Source of the DNA: an uncultured Flavobacterium sp.
Lineage (GTDB): Bacteria > Bacteroidota > Bacteroidia > Flavobacteriales > Flavobacteriaceae
Assembly: GCF_946481155.1 (NCBI RefSeq)
Contig: NZ_CAMLMK010000003.1
Coordinates: 1 to 64,000, forward strand
DNA: 64,000 nucleotides
Direction of reading: 5' to 3'
Positions 54,895 through 62,513 of the stretch are shown piece after piece (position 1 is the stretch's first letter; the number at the start of each line of letters is the position of its first letter). The notes below the pieces were generated by a model. It was not told the DNA's origin, ran no database searches, and worked only from the letters and a program-made list of their open reading frames with translations. A program made the translations under genes and the position numbers.

Positions 54895-56661
54895 ATGAAA
54901 TTTTTAGGAAATGTACTGGCAACAGTAGTAGGATTGGGTGTTTTTTTTATAATGCTTTTCTTTGGGATTATCATTGTAGGCGCCCTGTTTGGAGGTGATG
55001 GAGATAAAGTACGCGTGAAGGATAATTCAGTGATTGAACTGGATTTGGAGGGAGTACGGTGCGATTACGGCGGTCAGTTCAAATTTACCGATTTTGATTA
55101 TTTTGAAACAAAACACGATGGTGTGGTTGATGTGTTGAATGCTATCGAAGCTGCCAAAACCGATGATAAAATCAAAGGAATCTCGATTCTGAATAACGAG
55201 TCGATGCTTGGTTTGGCGCAAAGCAAGGAAATCCGAAGAAAACTGAAAGATTTTAAAAAGTCCGGAAAATTTGTTGTGGCCTATTCCAATGTGCTTACGC
55301 AAAAAGATTACTACTTAAATTCTGTAGCTGATACCGTTTATCTGAATCCTGTTGGAGAACTTGATTTCAAAGGGCTTTCCGCTGAAATTCTTTTCTTCAA
55401 GGATTTTCAGGATAAGACGGGCGTGAAGATGGAAGTAATCCGTCATGGAAAATATAAAAGTGCGGTGGAACCGTTTTTAGAAAACGAAATGAGTCCGGCC
55501 AACCGCGAGCAAATGACTGTTTTACTGAATTCAATTTGGAGTTCAGTGGTTTCTGATATCGCAAAAAGCAGAAATATTTCTGTGGATAGCCTGAATGCCA
55601 TTGCAAATTCTCTTGGTGCAAGAACTCCGGAATTGGCGAAAGCTAGACATTTAATCGATAAGATAGCTTACGAGGACGAATACCACAACGGTATCCGCAA
55701 GGCATTGAAAGTGGATAAGAAAGAAGAGTATAACAAAATAGATATTCTGGATTATGCCAAGAATGTGGCGACATCGGTTAAGGATTATTCCAAAAAAGAT
55801 AAAATTGCTGTGGTCTATGCACAGGGTGAAATCGGTTCCGGAGAAGGAGACGTAAGTTATGTAGGGGAAGGCTCCATGCGTCGCGCTTTGGAAGAAGCCC
55901 GCAATGACGATGATGTTAAAGCAGTGGTTTTGCGTGTAGATTCTCCGGGAGGAAGCGCTTTGACTTCAGAACTGATCTGGAGGGAAATCGAACTGACTAA
56001 AAAGAAAAAACCGGTTGTGGTTTCCATGGGCAATTTGGCGGCTTCAGGAGGTTATTATATCTCGTGTAATGCAAACACTATCTTTGCAGAACCGAATACG
56101 ATTACGGGGTCGATTGGCGTTTTCGGAACACTGCCGAATTTCACGCCTTTGGCTACAAAAATCGGAATCAATGCGGAACAGGTGAAAACCCATCAAAATG
56201 CTTCGGGGTATAGTGTTTTCGAACCTTTGAATGACGATTTCAAGAAATATGTGACGGAAAGTGTTGAAAATATCTACACTGTTTTCCTGAAACGTGTGGC
56301 TGCCGGCCGAAAAATGACAACTGCTCAGGTGGATGCCATTGCACAGGGACGCGTTTGGACAGGAACCGATGCTTTGAAGCTTGGGTTAGTTGATAAACTG
56401 GGAGGGCTGGATAAGGCAATTAAGCATGCGGCTTCTTTAGCAAAAATTGAAGACTACAGAACGGAAGACTATCCGGAATACGAAAAAACATTTGCGGATC
56501 TGCTTCACAATTTTATTGGAGTTTCGATGTTCCAATCGAAGGAAAGCCTTATAAAAGAAGAGCTTGGTGCAGAAAACTACAAAGTTTTGGAACAAATCAG
56601 AAGAGTAAATCAGCGCAGAGGGAACCAGGTAATTATGCCTTATGAGCTGAACATTCGATAA
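54895..56661 (+). CDS. sppA: Signal peptide peptidase SppA (67 kDa type)
   Basis: Membrane-anchored serine/lysine protease that degrades released signal peptides. The 588-residue product is the long, tandem-domain form. One N-terminal helix (ATVVGLGVFFIMLFFGIIIVGALF) is followed by two S49 domains. The catalytic lysine K188 is in RHGKYKSAVEPF of the N-terminal domain and the nucleophile S384 in MGNLAASGGYYIS of the C-terminal domain, as in E. coli SppA; the substrate-groove segment NTITGSIGVFG follows. The ATG at 54895 starts directly before the membrane helix; the open frame from 54808 lies in the leader. A terminator follows. Confidence 0.95.
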   Translation: MKFLGNVLATVVGLGVFFIMLFFGIIIVGALFGGDGDKVRVKDNSVIELDLEGVRCDYGGQFKFTDFDYFETKHDGVVDVLNAIEAAKTDDKIKGISILNNESMLGLAQSKEIRRKLKDFKKSGKFVVAYSNVLTQKDYYLNSVADTVYLNPVGELDFKGLSAEILFFKDFQDKTGVKMEVIRHGKYKSAVEPFLENEMSPANREQMTVLLNSIWSSVVSDIAKSRNISVDSLNAIANSLGARTPELAKARHLIDKIAYEDEYHNGIRKALKVDKKEEYNKIDILDYAKNVATSVKDYSKKDKIAVVYAQGEIGSGEGDVSYVGEGSMRRALEEARNDDDVKAVVLRVDSPGGSALTSELIWREIELTKKKKPVVVSMGNLAASGGYYISCNANTIFAEPNTITGSIGVFGTLPNFTPLATKIGINAEQVKTHQNASGYSVFEPLNDDFKKYVTESVENIYTVFLKRVAAGRKMTTAQVDAIAQGRVWTGTDALKLGLVDKLGGLDKAIKHAASLAKIEDYRTEDYPEYEKTFADLLHNFIGVSMFQSKESLIKEELGAENYKVLEQIRRVNQRRGNQVIMPYELNIR

Positions 56662-56679
56662 ATCATATTATATTTACAA

Positions 56680-56727
56680 TTAAACCAACTTATTTATGTT
56701 TTCATTAAGTGAGTTGGTTTGTTTTTT
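56680..56727 (+). terminator. Rho-independent terminator after sppA
   Basis: A 9-bp perfect stem AAACCAACT/AGTTGGTTT, 21-nt loop, then a T-rich tract; the loop has some further internal pairing (ACTTA/TAAGT). Confidence 0.8.
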
Positions 56728-56759
56728 GTAGTAATTTCGTAGGATAAATATTTCCCAAT

Positions 56760-59396
56760 ATGTTAAAGAAAGTTTTAAAAATTACAGGAATTTCTTTGTT
56801 GGTTATCATCATAGTGTTAGCCGCAGTTCCCTTTTTGTTTAAAGACAAGCTTAAAGAGCTGGTAGCAAAATCCATTAATGAAAAAGTCGACGCTAAAGTT
56901 GCTTTTGAGGATGTAGGCATAAGCCTCTTTCGAAATTTTCCGAATGCAAGCGTTACCATTGACAAATTGAGCATCATCAATAAAGCGCCGTTTGAAGGCG
57001 ATACACTTTTTTATTCCGGTGAGGTAAACCTGAAAATGTCGGTGAAAGAACTTTTCAAAGGCGAAGGCGAAGCCATGAATATTGAAGGTTTCTCTTCGAG
57101 AGATGGTGTAGTAAATATTATTTTCAATAAAGACGGCATAGGAAATTTCGATATTGCCTTAAAAGACGATAAGCCGGACGATCCTTCTGAAAGTGAACCG
57201 TTCGCCATGAATATTCAGAAGTATACCGTGGAGAATCTACTTTTCCGCTATATCGACGAAAAATCAAAAATCAAAATGGTTATCGATAGCCTGAACCATG
57301 AAGGTACGGGGAATTTCGCTGCTGAAAAACTGGACCTGAAAACTAAATCGACGGCAAAATTGTCGTTGGATATGGACAAGATGAATTACATGAAAGATGT
57401 AATGCTGGATCTTGATGCCGTTTTAGCAATCGATCTTAAAAACCAGAAATATGGATTTAAGGAGAACAAAGCCTTAATCAATCAACTGCCTTTGGAATTT
57501 GACGGGTTTATTCAAATGGTGGAAAAAGGACAGATTTATGATCTGAAATTCAAGACGCCAACATCCTCATTTAAAAACTTCCTCGGCTTAGTGCCTGCTG
57601 CGTATGCCGGAAACCTGAATGCGGTAAAAACAACCGGAGAATTCAAAGTGGATGGAGTAGTGAAAGGCGAGCTGACGGATACCACAATCCCGAAATTCAA
57701 TATAGCAATTGCTTCCAATAATGCCTCGTTCCAGTATCCGGATCTGCCAAAATCGGTTCAGAATATTGTTATAGATACTAAAATTATCAACGAAACCGGT
57801 TTGATGAATGATACTTATGTGAATCTGGATAAATTGTCTTTCCGGATTGATCAGGATGTTTTCAATGCCAAAGCAAACATCAGGAATATAGCTGAAAATG
57901 CATTAGTAAATGCCGAGTTAAAAGGCGTTATCAATCTTGCGAATGTAACCAAAGCTTATCCTGTGAAAATGGACAAGCCGCTTTCCGGAATTTTAGTAGC
58001 CGATGTCGTGACCAAATTTGATATGAAATCGGTAGAAACGAGTCAGTACCAAAACATGCAGAATGCCGGAAATATTTCCCTGACCGGCTTCAATTATACC
58101 GGACCTGAAATGGCAAAACCGGTTCAGATTTCTAAAGCTGTTGTCGCCTTCAATATGAATCAGATCCGTCTGAACCAATTGGATCTAAAAACTGGAAAAT
58201 CGGATCTTCATGTAACGGGAACCCTTGATAATTTCTACGGATTCGTATTTAAAGACCAAATCCTGAAAGGGAATTTTAATATGAATTCCAATCAGTTGCT
58301 GGTGGATGATTTTATGTCACCTTCCACACCTGCGACTACCAAAACAACTAAAAAAGCGGAGGCTGTAAAAATTCCTGCGTTTTTGGATTGCGCCATTACT
58401 GCGAAAGCAAATACAGTGGTTTATGATAATCTAACATTGAAAGATGTTTCCGGTCAAATCATCATCCGCGACGAGGCGGCGACGCTTAAAAATGTAAGGA
58501 GCTCCATTTTTGACGGAGTGGTTGCAGTAGATGGAGTGGTTTCTACAAAAGGAAAAACCCCGGTCTTCAGGATGAACCTTGGCATGAGTAAAGTGGATAT
58601 TGCCAAATCGTTTACCCAGCTGGATATGTTAAAATCACTGGCGCCGATTGCAGGTGTCGTAAACGGCAGAATAAACTCGACAATCAATCTCGCAGGAAAC
58701 CTGGATGCCGTCGAAATGACACCGGATCTGAAATCGCTTACGGGTGATTTAGTGGGGCAGTTGCTTTCTACAACGGTAAATGCCAATAATTCGAAATTAC
58801 TGACCGCTTTAGGTTCCAATGTGAAATTCATTGATATCAATAAATTGAACCTGAATGACCTTAGAGCATCCCTGACGTTCAAGAACGGAATGGTGAATCT
58901 GAAACCGATGAATCTGCAATATCAGGATATCAAAATGACAATCGGAGGATCGCATGGTTTTGATCAGTCCATGAGCTATAACCTGAAGTTTGATGTTCCG
59001 GCAAAATATCTCGGACCTGAAGTCGGGAAACTTATTGCGAAGCTGACTCCCGCAGAAGCTGCCAAACTGGATAATGTTCCTGTAAATGGAATCGTAACCG
59101 GGAATTTCAAAAACCCAAAAGTAGCCATCGATTTAAAACAAGCGGTGTCTAATGTCACTACACAGCTGATAAAATATCAAAAAGATAAATTGATGAACCA
59201 GGGAGCTTCGGCATTGGGCACGCTATTTGGAGGGCCTAAAGGAGGTAATACGACTGGCACAACGCCAAAAGACTCCACAAAAGTAGTACAGCCAAAAGTG
59301 AAAGAAGACGTGAAAAATGCGGCTTCCCAAGCCATCAAAGATTTATTCGGCAAGAAGAAAAAAGAAGAGCCTAAGCAGCCAACACAAACGCCATAA
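56760..59396 (+). CDS. AsmA-like C-terminal region protein (envelope, possible lipid transport)
   Basis: An 878-residue protein anchored by one N-terminal helix (ITGISLLVIIIVLAAVPFLF) with a large periplasmic part. The N-terminal segment KVDAKVAFEDVGISLFRNFPNASVTIDKLSI is the AsmA start, and the region about 570-810 resembles the AsmA-like C-terminal region (VVSTKGKTPVFRMNLGMSKVDIAKSFTQL, LAGNLDAVEMTPDL, MVNLKPMNLQYQDIKMTIGGSHGFDQS). A Lys/Pro/Thr-rich tail ends at PTQTP. AsmA/TamB relatives form lipid-conducting bridges between membranes; that role is family knowledge and inference here. It lies 98 bp after sppA and ends in a bidirectional terminator. Confidence 0.88.
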   Translation: MLKKVLKITGISLLVIIIVLAAVPFLFKDKLKELVAKSINEKVDAKVAFEDVGISLFRNFPNASVTIDKLSIINKAPFEGDTLFYSGEVNLKMSVKELFKGEGEAMNIEGFSSRDGVVNIIFNKDGIGNFDIALKDDKPDDPSESEPFAMNIQKYTVENLLFRYIDEKSKIKMVIDSLNHEGTGNFAAEKLDLKTKSTAKLSLDMDKMNYMKDVMLDLDAVLAIDLKNQKYGFKENKALINQLPLEFDGFIQMVEKGQIYDLKFKTPTSSFKNFLGLVPAAYAGNLNAVKTTGEFKVDGVVKGELTDTTIPKFNIAIASNNASFQYPDLPKSVQNIVIDTKIINETGLMNDTYVNLDKLSFRIDQDVFNAKANIRNIAENALVNAELKGVINLANVTKAYPVKMDKPLSGILVADVVTKFDMKSVETSQYQNMQNAGNISLTGFNYTGPEMAKPVQISKAVVAFNMNQIRLNQLDLKTGKSDLHVTGTLDNFYGFVFKDQILKGNFNMNSNQLLVDDFMSPSTPATTKTTKKAEAVKIPAFLDCAITAKANTVVYDNLTLKDVSGQIIIRDEAATLKNVRSSIFDGVVAVDGVVSTKGKTPVFRMNLGMSKVDIAKSFTQLDMLKSLAPIAGVVNGRINSTINLAGNLDAVEMTPDLKSLTGDLVGQLLSTTVNANNSKLLTALGSNVKFIDINKLNLNDLRASLTFKNGMVNLKPMNLQYQDIKMTIGGSHGFDQSMSYNLKFDVPAKYLGPEVGKLIAKLTPAEAAKLDNVPVNGIVTGNFKNPKVAIDLKQAVSNVTTQLIKYQKDKLMNQGASALGTLFGGPKGGNTTGTTPKDSTKVVQPKVKEDVKNAASQAIKDLFGKKKKEEPKQPTQTP

Positions 59397-59426
59397 AAAA
59401 AGCCCCGATTCAGGGGCTTTTTTTAT
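59394..59426. terminator. Bidirectional terminator between AsmA-like and DUF2797 genes
   Basis: The stem AGCCCC/GGGGCT with a 6-nt loop is flanked by A6 and T8, lying between convergent stop codons. Confidence 0.93.
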
Positions 59427-60220
59427 AATAAGCCTATTTTTACTACATACCCTTCATAAGTACGCACATTAAAAACAGTACCGTCTTCAAAGATGAGGTA
59501 TTGTCCTTTCACGCCTGCGAGCTTGCCTTTAAAATAAGGCGTTTTATCAAGATTTAAGCTGCTCACTTTCTTCGGGTAAGTCATAACGGGATAGCTAAGC
59601 TCATATAATTGTTCAGGAACTTCAGCGAAATAAGGCAGTACTTCCTCAGGAATGAGATTGGCCAGGTTGTTTCTGGTGAAAACTAAATCGACTTCAGGAA
59701 TTTCGTTTTTCAGCATCTTCTGCCAATTGGTCTTGTCGGCAAAATGATTTTTTAAGGCCACCTCGGTAATTCCTGCCAGATAACGGTTCGGAACTTCCAC
59801 AATGGCCACGGCATGAACCGCACCCTGATCAATCCATCGGGTAGGAACCTGGGTTTTTCTGGTTACGCCGACTTTAATCTCACTCGATAAAGCCAAATAA
59901 ACAATATGCGGCTGTAATTGCACTCTTTTTTCATATTCCAGATCGCGATCTTCAATGTCTAGATGGGCAGTGCTCAATTCCGGTCTCATGATCCAATCAC
60001 CGGCAGCGGCACTCGACATGAAACAGTCATAACAAAATCCCTGACGGAAAATTTTCTTCTTTTTTCCGCAATTTAAACATTGGTAGCCCAGAAAAGTAAT
60101 TTCCAATTCTTTGCCTAACAGCTGGTTAATATTCAAAAAGCTGTTTTCAAAAACAAGATAATACTGGATTGGGGTTCCAAATTCGGTTTGCATTTTCGTC
60201 AGTACGCCTTCGTATGTCAT
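59423..60220 (-). CDS. DUF2797 domain-containing protein with a zinc-ribbon motif
   Basis: A 265-residue soluble protein of the DUF2797 family. Near the N-terminus it has four cysteines C48, C51, C63 and C66 in YQCLNCGKKKKIFRQGFCYDC, a probable zinc ribbon. It continues with PHIVYLALSSEIKVGVTRKTQVPTRWIDQGAVHAVAIVEVPNRYLAGITEVALKNHFADKTNW, a segment resembling a GIY-YIG-like nuclease fold core (inference). The C-terminus binds or encloses FKGKLAGVKGQYLIFEDGTVFNVRTYEGYVV. The function is unknown. It is a single gene, convergent with the AsmA-like gene and divergent from the GH3 gene. Confidence 0.85.
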   Translation of the reverse strand: MTYEGVLTKMQTEFGTPIQYYLVFENSFLNINQLLGKELEITFLGYQCLNCGKKKKIFRQGFCYDCFMSSAAAGDWIMRPELSTAHLDIEDRDLEYEKRVQLQPHIVYLALSSEIKVGVTRKTQVPTRWIDQGAVHAVAIVEVPNRYLAGITEVALKNHFADKTNWQKMLKNEIPEVDLVFTRNNLANLIPEEVLPYFAEVPEQLYELSYPVMTYPKKVSSLNLDKTPYFKGKLAGVKGQYLIFEDGTVFNVRTYEGYVVKIGLL

Positions 60221-60259
60221 TTGTTTCGGATTTCAGGTTTATTTGACCAAAAAAAATAG

Positions 60260-60267
60260 TATTTTTG
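60260..60267 (+). promoter_or_regulatory. Putative promoter of the GH3 gene
   Basis: TATTTTTG matches TAnnTTTG with TTTG at 60242-60245 only 14 nt upstream, so the -33 assignment is uncertain. The leader would be about 50 nt. Confidence 0.4.
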
Positions 60268-60324
60268 GTTAAGACGTAAAATTATAATTAGTATTTTACA
60301 ATTCATAATTCATACTTAGAAAAG

Positions 60325-61851
60325 ATGTCGTTAACCATTATAAATTCAATTGCTGCCTGGATTCTTAAAAAACGGATTCACCAGATGGAATTGTTTTTAA
60401 AATATCCGAATGAAGTTCAGGAAGAATTGCTTTTCAATCTGATTCGAACTGCCGAAGGTACTGTCATCGGTAAGAAATATGAATTCTCCTCCATAAGGAA
60501 TTATAAGACATTCACCGAAAGAGTTCCTGTCTCCACCTATGAAGAACTGGAGCCGTTAATAGAACTGACGCGAAAAGGAGAGCAGAACGTATTCTGGAAT
60601 ACCCCGATAAAATGGTTTGCAAAATCAAGCGGAACAACAAATGCAAAAAGCAAATTCATTCCGGTAAGCAACGAAGCGCTGGAAGACTGCCATTATAAGG
60701 CAAGTAAGGATTTGTTGTGCCTCTATCTGAATAATAACGAAGAATCGCAATTGTTTACTGGTAAGAGCCTTCGTTTGGGCGGAAGCAAGCAGTTGTATGA
60801 AGATAATAATACGTTTTTTGGGGATTTGTCGGCGATTTTAATTGACAATATGCCGTTCTGGGCCGAATTCAGCAGCACACCAAGCAACAAAGTATCCCTG
60901 ATGAGCGAATGGGAAACCAAAATGACGGCGATTATCAATGAAACAAGAACCGAAAATGTGACAAGCTTTGCCGGAGTTCCTTCCTGGATGATGGTTTTGC
61001 TTAACCAGATGCTGGAGCAAACCGGAAAGGAAAGCCTGTTAGAAATCTGGCCGAATCTCGAAGTGTATTTTCACGGTGGGGTAAGTTTTGAACCATACCG
61101 CGAGCAATACAAGAAGATTTTGCCAAAGCAGGATTTTAAATTTTATGAAATCTATAATGCATCAGAAGGATTTTTTGCTATTCAGGATCTTAACAATTCT
61201 AGTGATTTGCTGCTGATGCTGGATTACGGGATTTTCTATGAATTTATTCCGATGGATACTTTCGGAACTTTAAATCAACGTGTAATTTCTTTGGCGGAGG
61301 TGGAATTGGATAAGAATTATGCCTTAGTAATCACCACGAATTCCGGTTTATGGCGCTATATGATAGGGGATACGATCCGTTTTACTTCGCTGAATCCTTA
61401 CCGTATCCGGGTAACGGGAAGAACCAAGCATCATATTAACGTGTTTGGTGAGGAATTGATGGTAGAAAATACCGATATGGCGCTGGCGAAAACCTGCAAA
61501 CAGCTGAATTGCGAAGTCATCGATTATACCGTAGCGCCGATTTTCATGGACGGAAAGGAAAAAGGCGCACACGAATGGATGATTGAATTCAGGAGCGCGC
61601 CGGAGAATATGGAAGACTTCAGAATGTTGCTGGATGAAACGTTGCAATCCTTAAATTCGGATTATGAGGCGAAGCGATACAATAATATGACATTAAATCC
61701 GTTAGTGATGAATGTTGCGCGGGCAAATTTGTTTTATGACTGGCTGAAAGACCAGGATAAATTGGGAGGACAGCACAAAATTCCGCGTTTGTCCAACCAA
61801 AGAGACTATTTAGAACAACTGAAAGCAATGCAGTTTTCAGAAATTATATAA
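60325..61851 (+). CDS. GH3 family acyl-adenylate-forming protein
   Basis: A 508-residue protein of the GH3 family, best known for plant enzymes that join jasmonate or auxin to amino acids. It shows the ATP-binding motif WFAKSSGTTNAKSKFIPVSNEAL (about residues 95-118), FYEIYNASEGFFAIQDL, LVITTNSGLWRYMIGDTIRF and the tail GRTKHHINVFGEELMVENTD. These are motifs of the adenylating domain, so a carboxylic acid is probably activated; the substrate in bacteria is unknown. It is followed after 5 bp by a small lipoprotein gene and then a terminator, so the two form one unit. Confidence 0.92.
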   Translation: MSLTIINSIAAWILKKRIHQMELFLKYPNEVQEELLFNLIRTAEGTVIGKKYEFSSIRNYKTFTERVPVSTYEELEPLIELTRKGEQNVFWNTPIKWFAKSSGTTNAKSKFIPVSNEALEDCHYKASKDLLCLYLNNNEESQLFTGKSLRLGGSKQLYEDNNTFFGDLSAILIDNMPFWAEFSSTPSNKVSLMSEWETKMTAIINETRTENVTSFAGVPSWMMVLLNQMLEQTGKESLLEIWPNLEVYFHGGVSFEPYREQYKKILPKQDFKFYEIYNASEGFFAIQDLNNSSDLLLMLDYGIFYEFIPMDTFGTLNQRVISLAEVELDKNYALVITTNSGLWRYMIGDTIRFTSLNPYRIRVTGRTKHHINVFGEELMVENTDMALAKTCKQLNCEVIDYTVAPIFMDGKEKGAHEWMIEFRSAPENMEDFRMLLDETLQSLNSDYEAKRYNNMTLNPLVMNVARANLFYDWLKDQDKLGGQHKIPRLSNQRDYLEQLKAMQFSEII

Positions 61852-61856
61852 TGTAA

Positions 61857-61997
61857 ATGAAGATGAAGATGAAAAAAACACTATGCATTTTATTTTTAGG
61901 CGCAGTAATTGTGTCTTGCGGACCGAGAAGACTAGGTTGTGGCCCGGGCCGTTGTGAAATTAAGAAACCACAAAAAGAATTTACAAGAGACTGCTAA
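61857..61997 (+). CDS. Small predicted lipoprotein (46 residues)
   Basis: A short reading frame I translated directly. It begins MKMKMKKTLCILFLGAV, has the lipobox IVSC with the modified cysteine at residue 21, then GPRRLGCGPGRCEIKK and a tail ending FTRDC. The mature part holds three cysteines besides the lipid one, unusual for a protein this small. The ATG lies 5 bp after the GH3 stop, and the stop codon overlaps a terminator hairpin, so the gene is most likely the end of the GH3 operon. No function is assigned. Length and lipid-cysteine position match the lipoprotein at 47508-47648. Confidence 0.7.
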   Translation: MKMKMKKTLCILFLGAVIVSCGPRRLGCGPGRCEIKKPQKEFTRDC

Positions 61998-62010
61998 GTC
62001 TCTTTTTTTA
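61984..62010 (+). terminator. Rho-independent terminator of the GH3 operon, overlapping a stop codon
   Basis: The stem AGAGACT/AGTCTCT with a GCTA loop includes the last codons and stop of the small lipoprotein and is followed by T7. Confidence 0.88.
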
Positions 62011-62030
62011 TTCTCTTAAAGTATAGGCAT

Positions 62031-62065
62031 AAAAAAAGTCCCGATTAAATCGGGACTATTTTTTG
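62031..62065. terminator. Terminator after the low-complexity lipoprotein gene
   Basis: A perfect 9-bp stem AGTCCCGAT/ATCGGGACT with a TAA loop has a T7 tract on the minus strand and ATTTTTT on the plus strand; it mainly serves the minus-strand gene ending at 62079. Confidence 0.93.
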
Positions 62066-62078
62066 CAGTAATGTTTAA

Positions 62079-62306
62079 TTACTTTTTAACTTCTTCAGTA
62101 GCTGGAGCAGCTTCAGTAGTAGTAGCAGGAGCTTCAGTAGTAGCAGCAGCAGAATCAACTACTTCAGTAGTAGCTTCAACAGCTTCTTCAGTTACAGGAG
62201 CAACTTCTTCAGTTACTGCAGTTTCTTCTTTTGCAGTTTCTTTACATGATACGAAAGAAACACTCATCATAGCTACTAAAGCTAAGCTTAAAACAACTTT
62301 TTTCAT
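62079..62306 (-). CDS. Low-complexity Thr/Ala/Glu-rich lipoprotein
   Basis: A 75-residue predicted lipoprotein. The signal peptide VVLSLALVAMMSVSFVSC ends at a lipobox with Cys21. The mature part is almost entirely T, A, E, V and P, with repeated units such as TEEVAP, TEEAVE and TTEAP, and ends EEVKK. No folded domain is visible, so it is probably an extended, highly acidic surface or periplasmic linker. The reverse strand is also open over the same stretch because of the repetitive composition, but only this strand has a signal peptide, promoter and terminator. Function is unknown. Confidence 0.8.
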   Translation of the reverse strand: MKKVVLSLALVAMMSVSFVSCKETAKEETAVTEEVAPVTEEAVEATTEVVDSAAATTEAPATTTEAAPATEEVKK

Positions 62307-62342
62307 CTTACTAAATTATAAAGGTTAATTATTAATTCGGAG

Positions 62343-62350
62343 CAAAGATA
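62343..62350 (-). promoter_or_regulatory. Putative promoter of the low-complexity lipoprotein gene
   Basis: On the minus strand TATCTTTG matches TAnnTTTG, about 36 bp before the ATG at 62306. The rest of the gap up to 62513 is A/T-rich with nothing else recognised. Confidence 0.5.
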
Positions 62351-62513
62351 TAAATTTTTTGGTACGATAAAATAATTTTTTTCTTTTTTTCAAAAAAAAT
62401 ATATTCGCCCAAAATGCACCTGCTGAACGACTTAGATTTCAAAAGAAACAAAAAAAAATTGTAAGGTAAAAATTTCTTTATTTTTTATATCTAATTGATT
62501 CACAGAGTCGTCT

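Noticed and set aside
62071..62328. Plus-strand Val/Ser/Ala-rich frame antisense to the low-complexity lipoprotein
   Set aside because: Open only because the repetitive codons lack stops on both strands. The minus strand has the signal peptide, promoter box and terminator.
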